Assembly: GCA_016928865.1 (NCBI GenBank)
Contig: JAFGJX010000067.1
Location: 1-55,617 of the forward strand
Direction of reading: 5' to 3'
Origin: Spirochaetota bacterium
GTDB taxonomy: Bacteria; Spirochaetota; UBA4802; UBA5550
Length of the DNA: 55,617 bases
Shown piece by piece: positions 44,805-54,560 of the stretch. Position numbers and translations under genes: made by a program. The notes beneath the pieces are model-generated. The model saw only the letters and a list, made by a program, of their open reading frames with translations, was not told the DNA's origin and did no database searches. Within the stretch, counting starts at the first letter, position 1; the number at the start of each line of letters is the position of its first letter.

Positions 44805-46055
44805 ATGAATATCAAGAAATTATTCGTTATTTTTGCTGTTTTTGCCTTTTTTGCAACCGTATCCTGCTATAACGATGCTCCCGGAGACAATTTGCCGCTC
44901 CTGGCAGGCATTACTTCCTCGGATGACGCGACTGATACCACACCGGCCGCGGAGCCTGAACCGACCGTTCCCGATCCGGGTGGAGACCCGGGTCAGCCCT
45001 CCGGCGATGACAACGGGAACCAGAACGAACCTGGCAAAGTGGCATCGCTTGAAGATGTTAAAACCATATTGAACGGACTTCTTGGCGATATCGACATTGG
45101 TGCCCTTATGCCTTCCTTGAATGATGCGTGCGTTGAAGGCACTGTTGTCCTGATCAATGAAGATACTATTTCCGTGACCAAGCAGGTCTCCTGCGATCCG
45201 TTCGGTCTCCTCCTGACGATATCCATGAACGGCCACAGCGTGGAAGGCTTTGACTGCGCTGTGAGCGGGGTCATTAGGATGAACGTCCAGTTCCCGTCCG
45301 ACTCCATGGGAGCCTGCCTGATTACCATAAATACCCCTGCGGGAGCGCCCATTACGACCACGGGCGAAGCGTGCGGCGACAACACGATCGAGCTTTCCGG
45401 CCTGTCCATGATGGTCACGCTGAATCCGTTCGGCACGCAGTTCAGCGGCACCGTCCTGATCAACGGCGTGGAGCAGGTCGTGCAGGAGTTCCTCACACCC
45501 GCAGATATCCTTGCACTGCTCAAGGACGCCTTCGACAACATTCCCTGGGATGATTTGCTAGGGATGCTCCAGGGAGGCAGCATGCAGTCCGCGGCGCCGT
45601 CATCCGGCTTATCCGGTCTTGCGGTAGCAGCGCCGCTGGCGGCGACGTCAAGCTCTATGTACACCGTGTATAACGAGGACGGCCTGAAGGTGGATGCCGG
45701 CATTTCGCTTGATTTTTCGAACCCCGGTATTATTATCGATCTTACCTTCACGGGCTACCGGGTCTATCCGGAAAGCTTCAGCACGCTCAACGGCACGCTC
45801 ACGATGTTCGCGACGCTTGATTCGTGGCGGGTGGTAAAGCTCGTGTGCGACACGGAAGCTGGCGCTCCGCTCTGGATCTCCGGCATACCCCTGATCACGC
45901 CTAGAATTGGCCTTGAAGGCGTGACCCTCTACTACGACTACATTGACGAGCAGATTCTGGATACCGGCGAATATGCAGGCACCATTTCGCTGAACGGGAT
46001 CGGCTTCGATTTTGATCCGGGCTGGATAAACACAATACTGGCCATGCTGGATTAA
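44805..46055 (+). CDS. Secreted lipoprotein of unknown function
   Basis: About 416 residues. Signal peptide IKKLFVIFAVFAFFATVSC ends in a permissive lipobox (Cys about residue 20). A disordered Pro/Asp/Gly linker follows (PEPTVPDPGGDPGQPSGDD). The mature part is beta-rich, with paired cysteines (SLNDACVEGTVVLINEDTIS, VSCDPFG, FDCAVSG, GACLIT, GEACGDN), suggesting disulfides, and ends in a hydrophobic, Ile/Gly-rich segment. I do not recognise a domain; the strand pattern would fit an outer-membrane-associated beta-barrel or lipid-binding protein. ATG 44805 is used because GGGGGA precedes it and the signal starts there; the frame opens 11 codons earlier. Terminator follows. Confidence 0.78.
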   Translation: MNIKKLFVIFAVFAFFATVSCYNDAPGDNLPLLAGITSSDDATDTTPAAEPEPTVPDPGGDPGQPSGDDNGNQNEPGKVASLEDVKTILNGLLGDIDIGALMPSLNDACVEGTVVLINEDTISVTKQVSCDPFGLLLTISMNGHSVEGFDCAVSGVIRMNVQFPSDSMGACLITINTPAGAPITTTGEACGDNTIELSGLSMMVTLNPFGTQFSGTVLINGVEQVVQEFLTPADILALLKDAFDNIPWDDLLGMLQGGSMQSAAPSSGLSGLAVAAPLAATSSSMYTVYNEDGLKVDAGISLDFSNPGIIIDLTFTGYRVYPESFSTLNGTLTMFATLDSWRVVKLVCDTEAGAPLWISGIPLITPRIGLEGVTLYYDYIDEQILDTGEYAGTISLNGIGFDFDPGWINTILAMLD

Positions 46056-46086
46056 TACTTCGCCATTATCGAGGGGAAAAGGATCA

Positions 46087-46114
46087 AAAAGGACACTGGC
46101 TTCAGTGTCCTTTT
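46087..46114 (+). terminator. Intrinsic terminator after the lipoprotein gene
   Basis: AAAAGGACACTG pairs with CAGTGTCCTTTT around a 4-base loop, ending in TTTT; 32 bp after the stop. Confidence 0.88.
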
Positions 46115-46243
46115 CTGTGTCTGGCGGAGAAAGGTCGGCGTTTTATCCGGGTGGATACGGGCGTGAAAGATGCAGGATCGAAATTGACGAGTCGTCGCCG
46201 GACGCGGTTTCAGTCCTGATGCGAGGAACGTGGCCCGGGCCTG

Positions 46244-49200
46244 TCATTCAGAGCGCTTTTTCCGGTAATAGGCGGGCGAGATCTTCATGATTTCGCGGAA
46301 GGCCTTGTTGAAGGTCCTGAGGCTGCCGAATCCGACCGAAAAGGCGATATCGATGATCTTGTCGTCGGTCTCCTGCAGTTTCCGCGCGGCCTCCTTGATG
46401 CGGAGCTCGTTGATGTAGTCGTTCATCTTCTTCCCGTGGTAGAGCTTGAAATAGCGTCCCAGGTTGTCATGGTGGAGCCCGATATGGGAGGCGAGCCCCT
46501 CGCGGGATATTTCATACGCGTAGTTTTCATGGATGTAATCCAGGGCCTTCTGTATTTTCTCGCTGATCATCGGCGACTGGACCGGCTTCTTTTCAGGCAT
46601 GCGCGCGGCCTGGCTCCTGCGGCTCAGGGAGTCGATCTCGGTCGCGGACGCGACATGGGACAGGAAGGTGTGCAGCAGGTCGGCGACCTTCTCGGTGAAT
46701 ATCCCGCTCGTGAGTGAATTGTCAAGGTAGCAGACGCCGATGGTCCTGTCGCGCTCGTTTATCGGCACGCAGATGATGGATTTCGGATTGACGCGCTCGT
46801 CGTCGCCTGCTCCCCCGTCCGGCGAAACCCGCGCATCTTCGATGATTGTCTGGTTCCGGCTCGCGTATACCTCGCGGATCATGGCATGGATTTGCTGGTC
46901 AATCGGCATGTCGTAGCCGAGCGTGGAGAATACCGCTTTCTTTTCAAGCTCTTCTTCCTCATTCGCTATGAAGATGCACCCGCGCTGCGCGCCGGTAATC
47001 TCAACCGCCTTGAACAGGATGCGCTCCATGAGGAGGTCGGTATCGGATATCTGGCTGATGTCCCGGGCGAGCTGTAGGATGGACGAGAGCCGCTCGCTGT
47101 CGACGCGGCGCTCGAGGGAGGACTGCTCGTCGTTTTGCTCCGCGATGCCGAGGAGCCCCTGCAGCTCGCTGACGCGACGCTTGGCGCCGATCGCCAGGAA
47201 GACGCGGTACGCCGATTCCAGCATCTTTTTTGCCTCGCTGCCGGAGTCAGTCTGAGACAGGTAGAGCCCGTATTCGTAGTAGCTGCGGCCCAGGCAGAAG
47301 CGCCGCCCGAACTTCTTGTTATGCTCTATGCTCGCCCTGAAGAGCTTTTCGGCGCGCTTGCGCCTGCCGCGGATCGCACAGTATTTCGCATTGACCAGCA
47401 GGGCCATGCCGTAATAGCTGCTCCAGCGCCTGGTCGCGGCGAGCGACTTTTTGCAGAGTTCGTCGACCCTGGCGAGGACCTGGCTCTTGTCGGCGGAGTT
47501 GATATCGGCGGGGAAGAGATACTCCGCCAGGTATGCTTCGGTCAGCCAGGGAAAACAGTGCACGGTGTAGTGCTTCAGGAACCTGTTCTCCATGTAGATG
47601 TCCCGGGCTTTTTCAAGAAACTCGATCGCGCGGCGTATATCGTGCTTTTCGAGGTAGACCCGGCCGAGCTCGATGCATGACATGCAGTGCAGGAACATGA
47701 TCTTCGCGTCCATGCTGTAGTTATACGCGGCAATGCCGAGGGTTTCGGCTGTATCGAGGTCGCCGGTTTCAAGGAAGAACGGTGTGCTCAATATCCAGGC
47801 CATGTTGGTGCCGAAAAAGTCGTTGGTTTCGGTTATGAGCGAGAAATACTGGTCCAGGTACTGGTTGACCGCGTGATAGTTCGCGATGAGCAGGTGGTTG
47901 TGTATAAGGGCCGCGCATGAATTGGTAATTTCGAAGATGTCTCCCATGCTCTTGAATCGGCGCGACGATTCATCGAAGCTTTCAATGCTCTTGTGATAGT
48001 TGCCGCTCCACTGGTAGCAGTAGCCGAGCCACTGGTATGACTGCGCGGCGCCCCACTGGTCATCCAGCGACTCCCGCAGCGCGAGCGCCTTCAGGTGGTA
48101 CCGCTTCGCAAGCTTGAAGCGGGTCAGCGCCATCAGTATGTTCCCCAGGCCGCCGATGGCCATGGCGAGCTCGGATGATTTTCCGATTTTGCTGATGGCG
48201 ACATTGTGGGCGCGGAGGGTGAACCGGGTGAATTTCAGTATGTTTGTATAGAGGTATGTCCTGAGCACCGGCAGGGAAAATTTCGCCCTGAGCTTGTTGT
48301 TCTCGACGGTCTTTTCCTTCATGAACCTGATCAGGACGCCGGGCATGATGAGGTTTATAAAGAGCAGCAGCAATTCCTTGAAGATGGCGGCGATGATGAA
48401 CGCGGTGTTGTTCGGGAAGCGCTCGCCCAGCAGGGTGCCCGCCTGTATGGCGTACTCCTCGCACTTTATCCAGTCGCCTTTTCTGAAATAGGCGGCGGAA
48501 ATATTGCTGAAAACATCGGCGCGCTGGTTCCGGTCGGTCAGCAGGGGGGCAACCTCGAGCAGCAGCTGGATCGCCTGGTCGTACTTGCCGACGGTCAGGT
48601 AGATGTTGCTGATGTTGATGGCGATCCGGATCCACTGGGCGGTCTTTTCGAGCCCCTTGTCTTCGAGTATTTTCAGGGTCAGGTTGAAATAATTGAGGGC
48701 GTCCTCGTTCGCGTATCGCGCCATGGCCATGATGCCCGAGGGGTAGGTGAATATGATGGCCCGGTCGGCGTCGCCGCCCTCGATAAAATGGTGCGCGAGA
48801 TCGAATATAACCGGGGCCAGATCGTCCTTGTTGTTTTCCTCTATCGCGTCCGCTATGGCCAGGTGGAGCTTTTTTCTCCTGTCCTTGCGGATGCTGCTGT
48901 AAAAGGCTTCCTTGATCCTGTCGTGCGCGAAGCCAATCTCGCCCCAGGTAGGAAGGTCAATCAGCAGCTGGAGATCGATCGCCTTGTCGATGATGCGGAC
49001 GATCTCGGTCTGGTCGAGATCGCTCAGCCTGAAGAGAAGTTTTATGTTGAACTTTTCGCCGATGACGGATGCCGCGGAAAGGATGTCCTTCTCGTTCCTG
49101 TTCAGCCTGCTGATGCGCTTGAGTATGGTCTCGACGCTTGACGCGGATATTTCAACCGCGTCAAGCTTGCTCTCGTCAAAGCGCCACCGGTTTTTCTTGT

Positions 49201-50917
49201 AAACCAGAACCGCGTCATCGATGAGTTGCTTGAGTATCTCGATGGCGAAGAAGGGGTTGCCGCCGCTTTTTTGAAAGATGAATTCCGAGATGCCCGGGGT
49301 CTGCTCCTCCGGTTCGAGAAGGAGACCGGCGACGAACCGGTTCATCATGGGCGCGTCGAGCTGCTCCAGGTGGATGCGGGTGAGCGGGACTTCGCGGGCG
49401 GCGATATCGATGTGGAGCTTTTCGATGCCGTGATCCTCGGTTATTTCGTCGTCGCGGTATGTGCCGATAACGACCAGCGGGTGCCGGGTTATCTCGTTCA
49501 TGAGCTCGGTGATAATGTTCAGGGTGCCCTCGTCCGTCCACTGGAGGTTCTCCAGCACGATCACCAGGCCCCCGGTGAGGTCGCTCAGCTTTAATAAGAA
49601 CTGGCTGATGATCATGTGAAAGCGCTTGTATTCGCGCTCAGGCTCGAGCGCAACGAGCGGAGGGCATTCTCCCAGGAGCTCCTTCATGGCGGGGTTCAGC
49701 TTGATGATGAGCTCTCCGAGGTTATGAAACTCCTCGCCGAGGGCGACGATGATGCTTTTCTTCTGGGATGAGGACAGGTTGTGGAAATTCGTCATGAAGG
49801 CGTCGAGCGCTTCCTGGATCGGTTTGTTGGGCACCTTGTTGCTCTGGATGGAGCATTTGCCCTCGACCAGGAGGCCTCCTCGTGCGTAGATGGAGCTCTT
49901 CAATTCGTCGATAAGGCGGGTCTTGCCTGAACCGGCGTCTCCCGTGATAAAATAAATGGCTCCGGATTTAGCGGCCAGACGTTCCACCGTCGTGGCGAGC
50001 TGCGCCATCTCCCGGTCCCTGCCGATGAGACGCGTCCGGTAGCTGAGCTTCGTGAAGCGGTCGTCGAGGCCGAGGATGAATTCCTGCTGGCCCGCAAGGT
50101 ACCGCTCCAGGTCGGCGAGCAGACCACGCGCGCTCTGGTACCTGTTCTCAGGCTCCTTTTCGAGGAGCTTCAGAACGATGCGGTCAAGGATCGGCGGGGT
50201 TTCGGGATTCAGTATGCTCGGCTGCTCCGGCACCATGGCGATATGCTGGTGTATTATTGAACAGATGTCCGGCCCTTCAAAGGGCGCCATGCCGGTCAGA
50301 AGCTCGAAGAAGAGCACGCCGAGCGAATAGAGATCGCTCCGCTCATCGATGTTTCTCTTTAAGATTCCGCACTGCTCCGGCGATATGTACGCGAAGTTCC
50401 ATACGATTTCGTCAAAGGTCAGGGGGTCGTTGAGGTCCCGCAGGTGCGACAGCCCGAAGCCCGAGAGCTTGACCAATTCTTTGTCGACCAGTATGTTGGC
50501 CGGTTTGATGTCGCGGTGGATGATATTGTTCGCGTGGAGAGCATCGAGCGCGCCGCACAGCTGCATGATGATGTTAACGGTCTGCTGGACGGTCAGGTAT
50601 TTCTCATTGATGATGTCCTGCAGGCTGGTGCCGGGGAAATATTCAGTTGCAACATAGAATAGCTCGATGAATTCGCCAAGCTCGATGATTTTGATGATGT
50701 TAGGGTGGTCGATCTCGGAAACGGCGTTTGCCTCGATCCGAAACCGTATGACGTCCTCAATGCGTTTTGATATGACGTTGTTTTTCAGAAACTTTATGAT
50801 ATATCTCTGCTTTTTTGGAGTAAGGTCGTGGGCCAGGTGAATGTGGCTGACTGCGTCTTCGCCGATCAACCTGTCGACCTGGTACCTGTTGTGGACTATT
50901 TTTCCGTAAATATCCAT
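46244..50917 (-). CDS. Giant regulator: (pseudo)kinase, AAA/STAND ATPase, TPR, GAF and AraC domains
   Basis: 1557 residues. Residues 1-280 are a Ser/Thr-kinase fold: Lys42 in RYIIKFLKN, catalytic loop IIHRDIKPANILV (134-146), but the magnesium motif DFG reads Gly-Phe-Gly (153-155 in KLSGFGLSH), so activity is doubtful. The glycine-rich loop (GEDAVSHIH) is also poor. Next comes a P-loop ATPase (Walker A GDAGSGKTRL, 326-335; LVIVLENLQWTDEG), then about 600 residues of TPR-like helices, a GAF domain (LLMERILFKAVEITGAQRGC onward) and a C-terminal AraC-type double helix-turn-helix (YAYEISREGLASHIGLHHDN, FSVGFGSLRTFNKAFREI). Such proteins join signal input to transcription. Target genes are unknown; the gene is alone in its unit, with a J-domain gene 160 bp upstream. 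Confidence 0.9.
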   Translation of the reverse strand: MDIYGKIVHNRYQVDRLIGEDAVSHIHLAHDLTPKKQRYIIKFLKNNVISKRIEDVIRFRIEANAVSEIDHPNIIKIIELGEFIELFYVATEYFPGTSLQDIINEKYLTVQQTVNIIMQLCGALDALHANNIIHRDIKPANILVDKELVKLSGFGLSHLRDLNDPLTFDEIVWNFAYISPEQCGILKRNIDERSDLYSLGVLFFELLTGMAPFEGPDICSIIHQHIAMVPEQPSILNPETPPILDRIVLKLLEKEPENRYQSARGLLADLERYLAGQQEFILGLDDRFTKLSYRTRLIGRDREMAQLATTVERLAAKSGAIYFITGDAGSGKTRLIDELKSSIYARGGLLVEGKCSIQSNKVPNKPIQEALDAFMTNFHNLSSSQKKSIIVALGEEFHNLGELIIKLNPAMKELLGECPPLVALEPEREYKRFHMIISQFLLKLSDLTGGLVIVLENLQWTDEGTLNIITELMNEITRHPLVVIGTYRDDEITEDHGIEKLHIDIAAREVPLTRIHLEQLDAPMMNRFVAGLLLEPEEQTPGISEFIFQKSGGNPFFAIEILKQLIDDAVLVYKKNRWRFDESKLDAVEISASSVETILKRISRLNRNEKDILSAASVIGEKFNIKLLFRLSDLDQTEIVRIIDKAIDLQLLIDLPTWGEIGFAHDRIKEAFYSSIRKDRRKKLHLAIADAIEENNKDDLAPVIFDLAHHFIEGGDADRAIIFTYPSGIMAMARYANEDALNYFNLTLKILEDKGLEKTAQWIRIAINISNIYLTVGKYDQAIQLLLEVAPLLTDRNQRADVFSNISAAYFRKGDWIKCEEYAIQAGTLLGERFPNNTAFIIAAIFKELLLLFINLIMPGVLIRFMKEKTVENNKLRAKFSLPVLRTYLYTNILKFTRFTLRAHNVAISKIGKSSELAMAIGGLGNILMALTRFKLAKRYHLKALALRESLDDQWGAAQSYQWLGYCYQWSGNYHKSIESFDESSRRFKSMGDIFEITNSCAALIHNHLLIANYHAVNQYLDQYFSLITETNDFFGTNMAWILSTPFFLETGDLDTAETLGIAAYNYSMDAKIMFLHCMSCIELGRVYLEKHDIRRAIEFLEKARDIYMENRFLKHYTVHCFPWLTEAYLAEYLFPADINSADKSQVLARVDELCKKSLAATRRWSSYYGMALLVNAKYCAIRGRRKRAEKLFRASIEHNKKFGRRFCLGRSYYEYGLYLSQTDSGSEAKKMLESAYRVFLAIGAKRRVSELQGLLGIAEQNDEQSSLERRVDSERLSSILQLARDISQISDTDLLMERILFKAVEITGAQRGCIFIANEEEELEKKAVFSTLGYDMPIDQQIHAMIREVYASRNQTIIEDARVSPDGGAGDDERVNPKSIICVPINERDRTIGVCYLDNSLTSGIFTEKVADLLHTFLSHVASATEIDSLSRRSQAARMPEKKPVQSPMISEKIQKALDYIHENYAYEISREGLASHIGLHHDNLGRYFKLYHGKKMNDYINELRIKEAARKLQETDDKIIDIAFSVGFGSLRTFNKAFREIMKISPAYYRKKRSE

Positions 50918-51079
50918 CTGCTGTATAATATGCCCTGGCCGGTGAAGCGCGGTTTTTTTCCCCGGTGTTTCAATAGTATAGAAATGTATATCAAATCGGT
51001 CAACCAGATTATCTTTACAAATAATTTTTCGTTACGACGCCCATTCCCGGGATCGGGGATGTTGAATCGGGGAGCATGG

Positions 51080-51772
51080 TCAGTGACGGCTCCCGGTCAC
51101 GGTTATCTTTATTCTGATGCGCCTCAGGTTAAAGGTGATCAGCCTGTCCGGCCGGATATGCATCAGGTCGACATCGATAAAGGTGCTGTCATCGACGTGG
51201 GGAGGGATCCGGACCTCAAGCTGCGAGGTCGTATGGATCCTTCCCAGCCCGCGGCAGACATAGCATTTTTTCTCCTCCTGTGGCCGTCCGCCGCGGCAGA
51301 GCGGGCAGATCATCCGCGCCGGCAGGTCGATGTACGCGACCGCCCCCTTTGCCGCTTCGATCGGATAGACCAGTATCTCGATATCCTGTCCGAAATTATT
51401 GAGGATATCGATCCGCTTCATTCCCCTGGGCGTCAGGTTAGCCTTGAGCATATTGCCGAGGGTCGCGGAATATTTGATCCGTTTTTTGGAGATGATGGCT
51501 GACCCGGCGGAATCCACCTGGCGGTAATTGAAAAGCACCCGGTCGTATTCGATGCGCATGTCTTCGTCGGTGAGGATGCGGTAGCCCCGGACAATGAGGT
51601 CGAGCTTTTCAGTGAGATTTTTTGACCCTGCCGCGGCGGTATCGGGGTGATATCTCTTGATGAGCTCGCGAAAGGCCCTTTTAATATCGTCCGTCCGCGC
51701 GGTCCGCGGAAGGTTGAAAATGGTGTAAAAATCTATCACCGCGCCGTTTTTATCGTAACATGACGGGATCAT
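51080..51772 (-). CDS. J-domain protein with a single zinc-finger-like motif
   Basis: A 230-residue DnaJ-like protein. The J domain is complete: DFYTIFNLPRTARTDDIKRA and IKRYHPDTAAA with the HPD that stimulates Hsp70 ATPase. The middle contains only one pair of CxxC motifs (ICPLCRGG and KCYVCRGLGRI), compared with four CxxCxGxG units in DnaJ, and the C-terminal beta region is short (LEVRIPPHVDDSTFIDVDL). It is therefore a specialised co-chaperone, not the housekeeping DnaJ. A GGAGGAGTG ribosome site precedes the ATG. The giant regulator gene lies downstream on the same strand; a shared transcript is possible but not shown. Confidence 0.87.
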   Translation of the reverse strand: MIPSCYDKNGAVIDFYTIFNLPRTARTDDIKRAFRELIKRYHPDTAAAGSKNLTEKLDLIVRGYRILTDEDMRIEYDRVLFNYRQVDSAGSAIISKKRIKYSATLGNMLKANLTPRGMKRIDILNNFGQDIEILVYPIEAAKGAVAYIDLPARMICPLCRGGRPQEEKKCYVCRGLGRIHTTSQLEVRIPPHVDDSTFIDVDLMHIRPDRLITFNLRRIRIKITVTGSRH

Positions 51773-51977
51773 GGTTCACTCCTCCGGCGATTCGTCCGCA
51801 TACACGCCGCGGACCGCTGTAGACCGCGTTTCCGCAGTGCCGCCGATGATCAGGTCGCGTGTCATGCCGCGATCTCGCTCCGGGAGATGATTTCAATCAT
51901 GCTCCATTATGCATCCCCGGGCGATTTCATGTCAAATCCATTTCAGCGGGAGACGGAAGCTGCGGAACCGGGAGCAG

Positions 51978-52841
51978 TCAGCGGAAGTATTCGGAAAAGA
52001 GCCGGGTGATTTCTTCGGGACGCTCCTGCGGAACGAGGTGACCCGCTCCCGGTACCAGGTGATACGAACCGCCCGGGATGAGAGAAGCGATTTTCGGAAG
52101 GTCAATAAAAGAGCGGTTTTCGCTTTCACCGCCTTCGACAACCATGACCGGGCAAGCAATGTCCGGGAGTATCGGCCACGGGTCGAAGTGGAGCCCTCCC
52201 ATGAAGAGCGACGCCTCGCGGCGCGGATGGCATGCCAGAACCAGGCCCCCGCCGTCGCCTGAGATCAGACCGTATTTCACGTAGAGATCCATCATCTCCG
52301 CGTCCCATTTCGCGAACATTTTCTTCGAGGCAAGATATTTTCTGACTTCCTCCTCGCTCTCCCAACGGTTGCGGCGCTTTATCGACCGTGATGCCAGGGG
52401 GTGTTTTTCAATGTCGAGGCCTGACTGGTAGATCGCTCCGGGAAGGAGGATCGGCTCTATCAGAACCATCTTTCTGGCTGACAGGCCTTTGGTGGCGGCG
52501 GCGATCGCTATGACTGTGGCTCCCATGCTGTGACCGGCGAGAAAGGGCGTGTCAAGATTGAGCTCGTCGCACAGGCGGGCAAGGTCCGACGCAAGAAGCT
52601 TCCAGCTCAATCCGCCTTCTTCCGGCTCGGCAGAGCGATGGTCGCAAAAGTAGGGTGCGATGATGCGATAGCGCGGCAAAAGGGCCCGGGCTATCGGGTG
52701 CCAGAGCCAGGGGAGAAGGCCCGTGGCGTGCAGGAGCACGAGGACCGGGCCGTCCGAGGGGTAATGGAGATACTGGATCTCGACGTCACCGATGCTTCTG
52801 GACAATATTTCGGGCTGTGGCAGGGCCACGGGAGGTGTCAA
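51978..52841 (-). CDS. Alpha/beta-hydrolase fold protein
   Basis: A 287-residue serine hydrolase. Oxyanion region VLLHATGLLPWLWHPIARAL, nucleophile elbow LAGHSMGATVIAIA (Ser in GHSMG), and the catalytic His near the end in VPGAGHLVPQERPEEI; the acidic residue is probably in MVVEGGESENRSFIDL. Fold and size fit haloalkane-dehalogenase/ester-hydrolase relatives; no feature fixes the substrate. Its start overlaps the stop of the PNPOx-like gene (4 bp), so the pair is co-translated. The name in databases for such genes is usually just alpha/beta hydrolase. Confidence 0.88.
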   Translation of the reverse strand: MTPPVALPQPEILSRSIGDVEIQYLHYPSDGPVLVLLHATGLLPWLWHPIARALLPRYRIIAPYFCDHRSAEPEEGGLSWKLLASDLARLCDELNLDTPFLAGHSMGATVIAIAAATKGLSARKMVLIEPILLPGAIYQSGLDIEKHPLASRSIKRRNRWESEEEVRKYLASKKMFAKWDAEMMDLYVKYGLISGDGGGLVLACHPRREASLFMGGLHFDPWPILPDIACPVMVVEGGESENRSFIDLPKIASLIPGGSYHLVPGAGHLVPQERPEEITRLFSEYFR

Positions 52842-53224
52842 TCCTTTACGGCGTCGCCCACGAGGGGTCGAATGCCGAGGATTTTGAAGTAGACCAGGAA
52901 GCGGTCTTTGCCGCCCTCATCGTCGGAATCGGCGCGTTTCTTTCTCCGGAGCTCTTCAATAAGCGGGCTGTTTTTGTCTTCGCCGCATTTTTCTATGTAC
53001 AGACGCATGCCGTTGTACCCGCCTTCTTCTTTAAACAGATAGACGGCCTTCGGGTTGGACTGGAGGTTCTTGTGGCTCCGCTTGTTTGCCATGATGAATG
53101 CGATGGTTTCAAAGTCGATGAAATGGGGCCGCGAGTATGGGGCGGCGTCGACATTGCCCTCTGAATCAGCAGTGGAGAGAATGCCGAATCCGCGCGCCTT
53201 TTCAAAATATTCCTGCATTTCCAT
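52838..53224 (-). CDS. Pyridoxamine-5'-phosphate-oxidase-like flavin/F420-type binding protein
   Basis: A 128-residue split-barrel protein: ARGFGILSTADSEGNVDAAP, FIDFETIAFIMANKRSHKN and LQSNPKAVYLFKEEGGYNG match the PNPOx-like family, which binds FMN, F420 or heme. It is too short to be the pyridoxine biosynthesis enzyme and lacks its substrate residues, so a general flavin-dependent reductase or stress protein is more likely. The ending KILGIRPLVGDAVKD runs into the start of the hydrolase gene. Confidence 0.85.
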   Translation of the reverse strand: MEMQEYFEKARGFGILSTADSEGNVDAAPYSRPHFIDFETIAFIMANKRSHKNLQSNPKAVYLFKEEGGYNGMRLYIEKCGEDKNSPLIEELRRKKRADSDDEGGKDRFLVYFKILGIRPLVGDAVKD

Positions 53225-53316
53225 TCTGTCTGACCTGTCTGCATAGACACTAGGCGCCGGTCAATTTCCTGTCAAGATTAAATTAGACCGGCCCGCTTAC
53301 GATACGGCTGGCGCAT

Positions 53317-54306
53317 TTATGAGGCGTAATCGAGCATGCCCCGCGAGCGGAACCAATCCAGCGTATCGCGGATGGTCTCTTCTATCGGACGGGGCCGGTA
53401 GCCGAGCTCGCGTGTCGCCTTCTCGTGTGAAATGTGCCGGTGGCTTTCAAGCGTCTTGATCGCTATCGGCGTGAATTTCGTTTTGAGGTTGAACGTTTTC
53501 GCCACCGCTGTTACGCAGTACGCGGGCATGCGGCAGAGCCAGATTGGCGTCGCGAACCGGGGGGTTTTTCTGGAATAGATATCGGAAACGATGCGGGCTA
53601 TCTCGCACACGTGGTGCCAGCCGCCGCTCGCCAGGTAGCACTCGCCGGAGCGGCCCTTTTGCTCGGCGGCGAGAGCGCAGGCTACCACGTCTCTCGCGTC
53701 GACCCAGTCGTACCCGCCGTCGATCAGGACCGGATAAGTATTATGGTAGATGCTCAGGAGCACCTCACCCATGCGGGACGGCTTGAAATCCATGGGGCCG
53801 AGGACCGCGGTGGGGCAGACCACGAGCGCGTTCAGCCCGCGGTCAGTCGCTTTCAGTACCTCGAGCTGACCCAGCGCCTTGGACCTGTCGTAGGGAAAGT
53901 TGTTTTTACCCAGGGCGAGCGCACGTGATTCATCGATAATCTCATTTTGGGGGCTGGAGGAGAAGGCGTGAATTGAGCTGAAATGGACCAGCCGCCGAAC
54001 GCCATTTTTAATGCAGGCCTCTATGACGTTTCTGGTGCCCCCGACATTGATCTTCTCGACCATTCCCCCTTCGGATCCTGCGATGGATATCATGGCAGCG
54101 ACGTGAAAAACCGTGTCGGCTCCTTCGGTCAGATTCATGAGCGAATCGATATCAAGCACATCCCCGGTAACGATGTCCAGGTCAAGACCCTGGAGGGCGC
54201 GAAGGTCTTTCCGCGCGAGGGCGCGGACCGCTCTTCCCTGGGCGAGGATGGCGCGCACCAGGTTTGCGCCGACATGGCCGGTGGCGCCGGTAATGGCAAC
54301 AGTCAT
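53317..54306 (-). CDS. NAD-dependent epimerase/dehydratase (extended SDR)
   Basis: A 329-residue Rossmann-fold enzyme. The dinucleotide motif is VAITGATGHVGANLVRAIL at the N-terminus, with DTVFHVAAMIS and the catalytic pair in FPYDRSKALGQLEV (YxxxK). It resembles dihydroflavonol-4-reductase/hopanoid-associated sugar epimerase-like SDRs (SIHAFSSSPQNEIIDESR is typical). ATG 54306 is preferred over 54336 because GGAGG sits 8 bases before it and the Rossmann strand starts there. Its substrate, a sugar nucleotide, flavonoid-like ketone or lipid, cannot be told from the sequence. Confidence 0.9.
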   Translation of the reverse strand: MTVAITGATGHVGANLVRAILAQGRAVRALARKDLRALQGLDLDIVTGDVLDIDSLMNLTEGADTVFHVAAMISIAGSEGGMVEKINVGGTRNVIEACIKNGVRRLVHFSSIHAFSSSPQNEIIDESRALALGKNNFPYDRSKALGQLEVLKATDRGLNALVVCPTAVLGPMDFKPSRMGEVLLSIYHNTYPVLIDGGYDWVDARDVVACALAAEQKGRSGECYLASGGWHHVCEIARIVSDIYSRKTPRFATPIWLCRMPAYCVTAVAKTFNLKTKFTPIAIKTLESHRHISHEKATRELGYRPRPIEETIRDTLDWFRSRGMLDYAS

Positions 54307-54560
54307 ATAACAGACCTCCATAGCTCCGCCCGCCATGATATCCCCGGTGAGGGCCGCGCGGACGCTGAATAATCTTTCACCTACATGCTATGACGGGTTT
54401 GAGAAATCAAGTTAAAAATATTCGGTCGCGTGATCGGGAAGGGGAAAAGAAAGTGCCGGAATCATCGTATAATAAAAAAGCATCTTTGAGAAAAAATTAC
54501 TTGCAAAAGCAGGGGGTGAAAAATTTACATTAAGCAGATTTTCACAAGGAGGAACCCCCT

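Noticed and set aside
51773..51920. Two tiny minus-strand frames (12 and 29 codons) joined by ATGA just before the J-domain gene
   Set aside because: They are linked neatly, but too short and without family likeness; the second ends in the ribosome site of the next gene. They could be leader peptides but cannot be supported.
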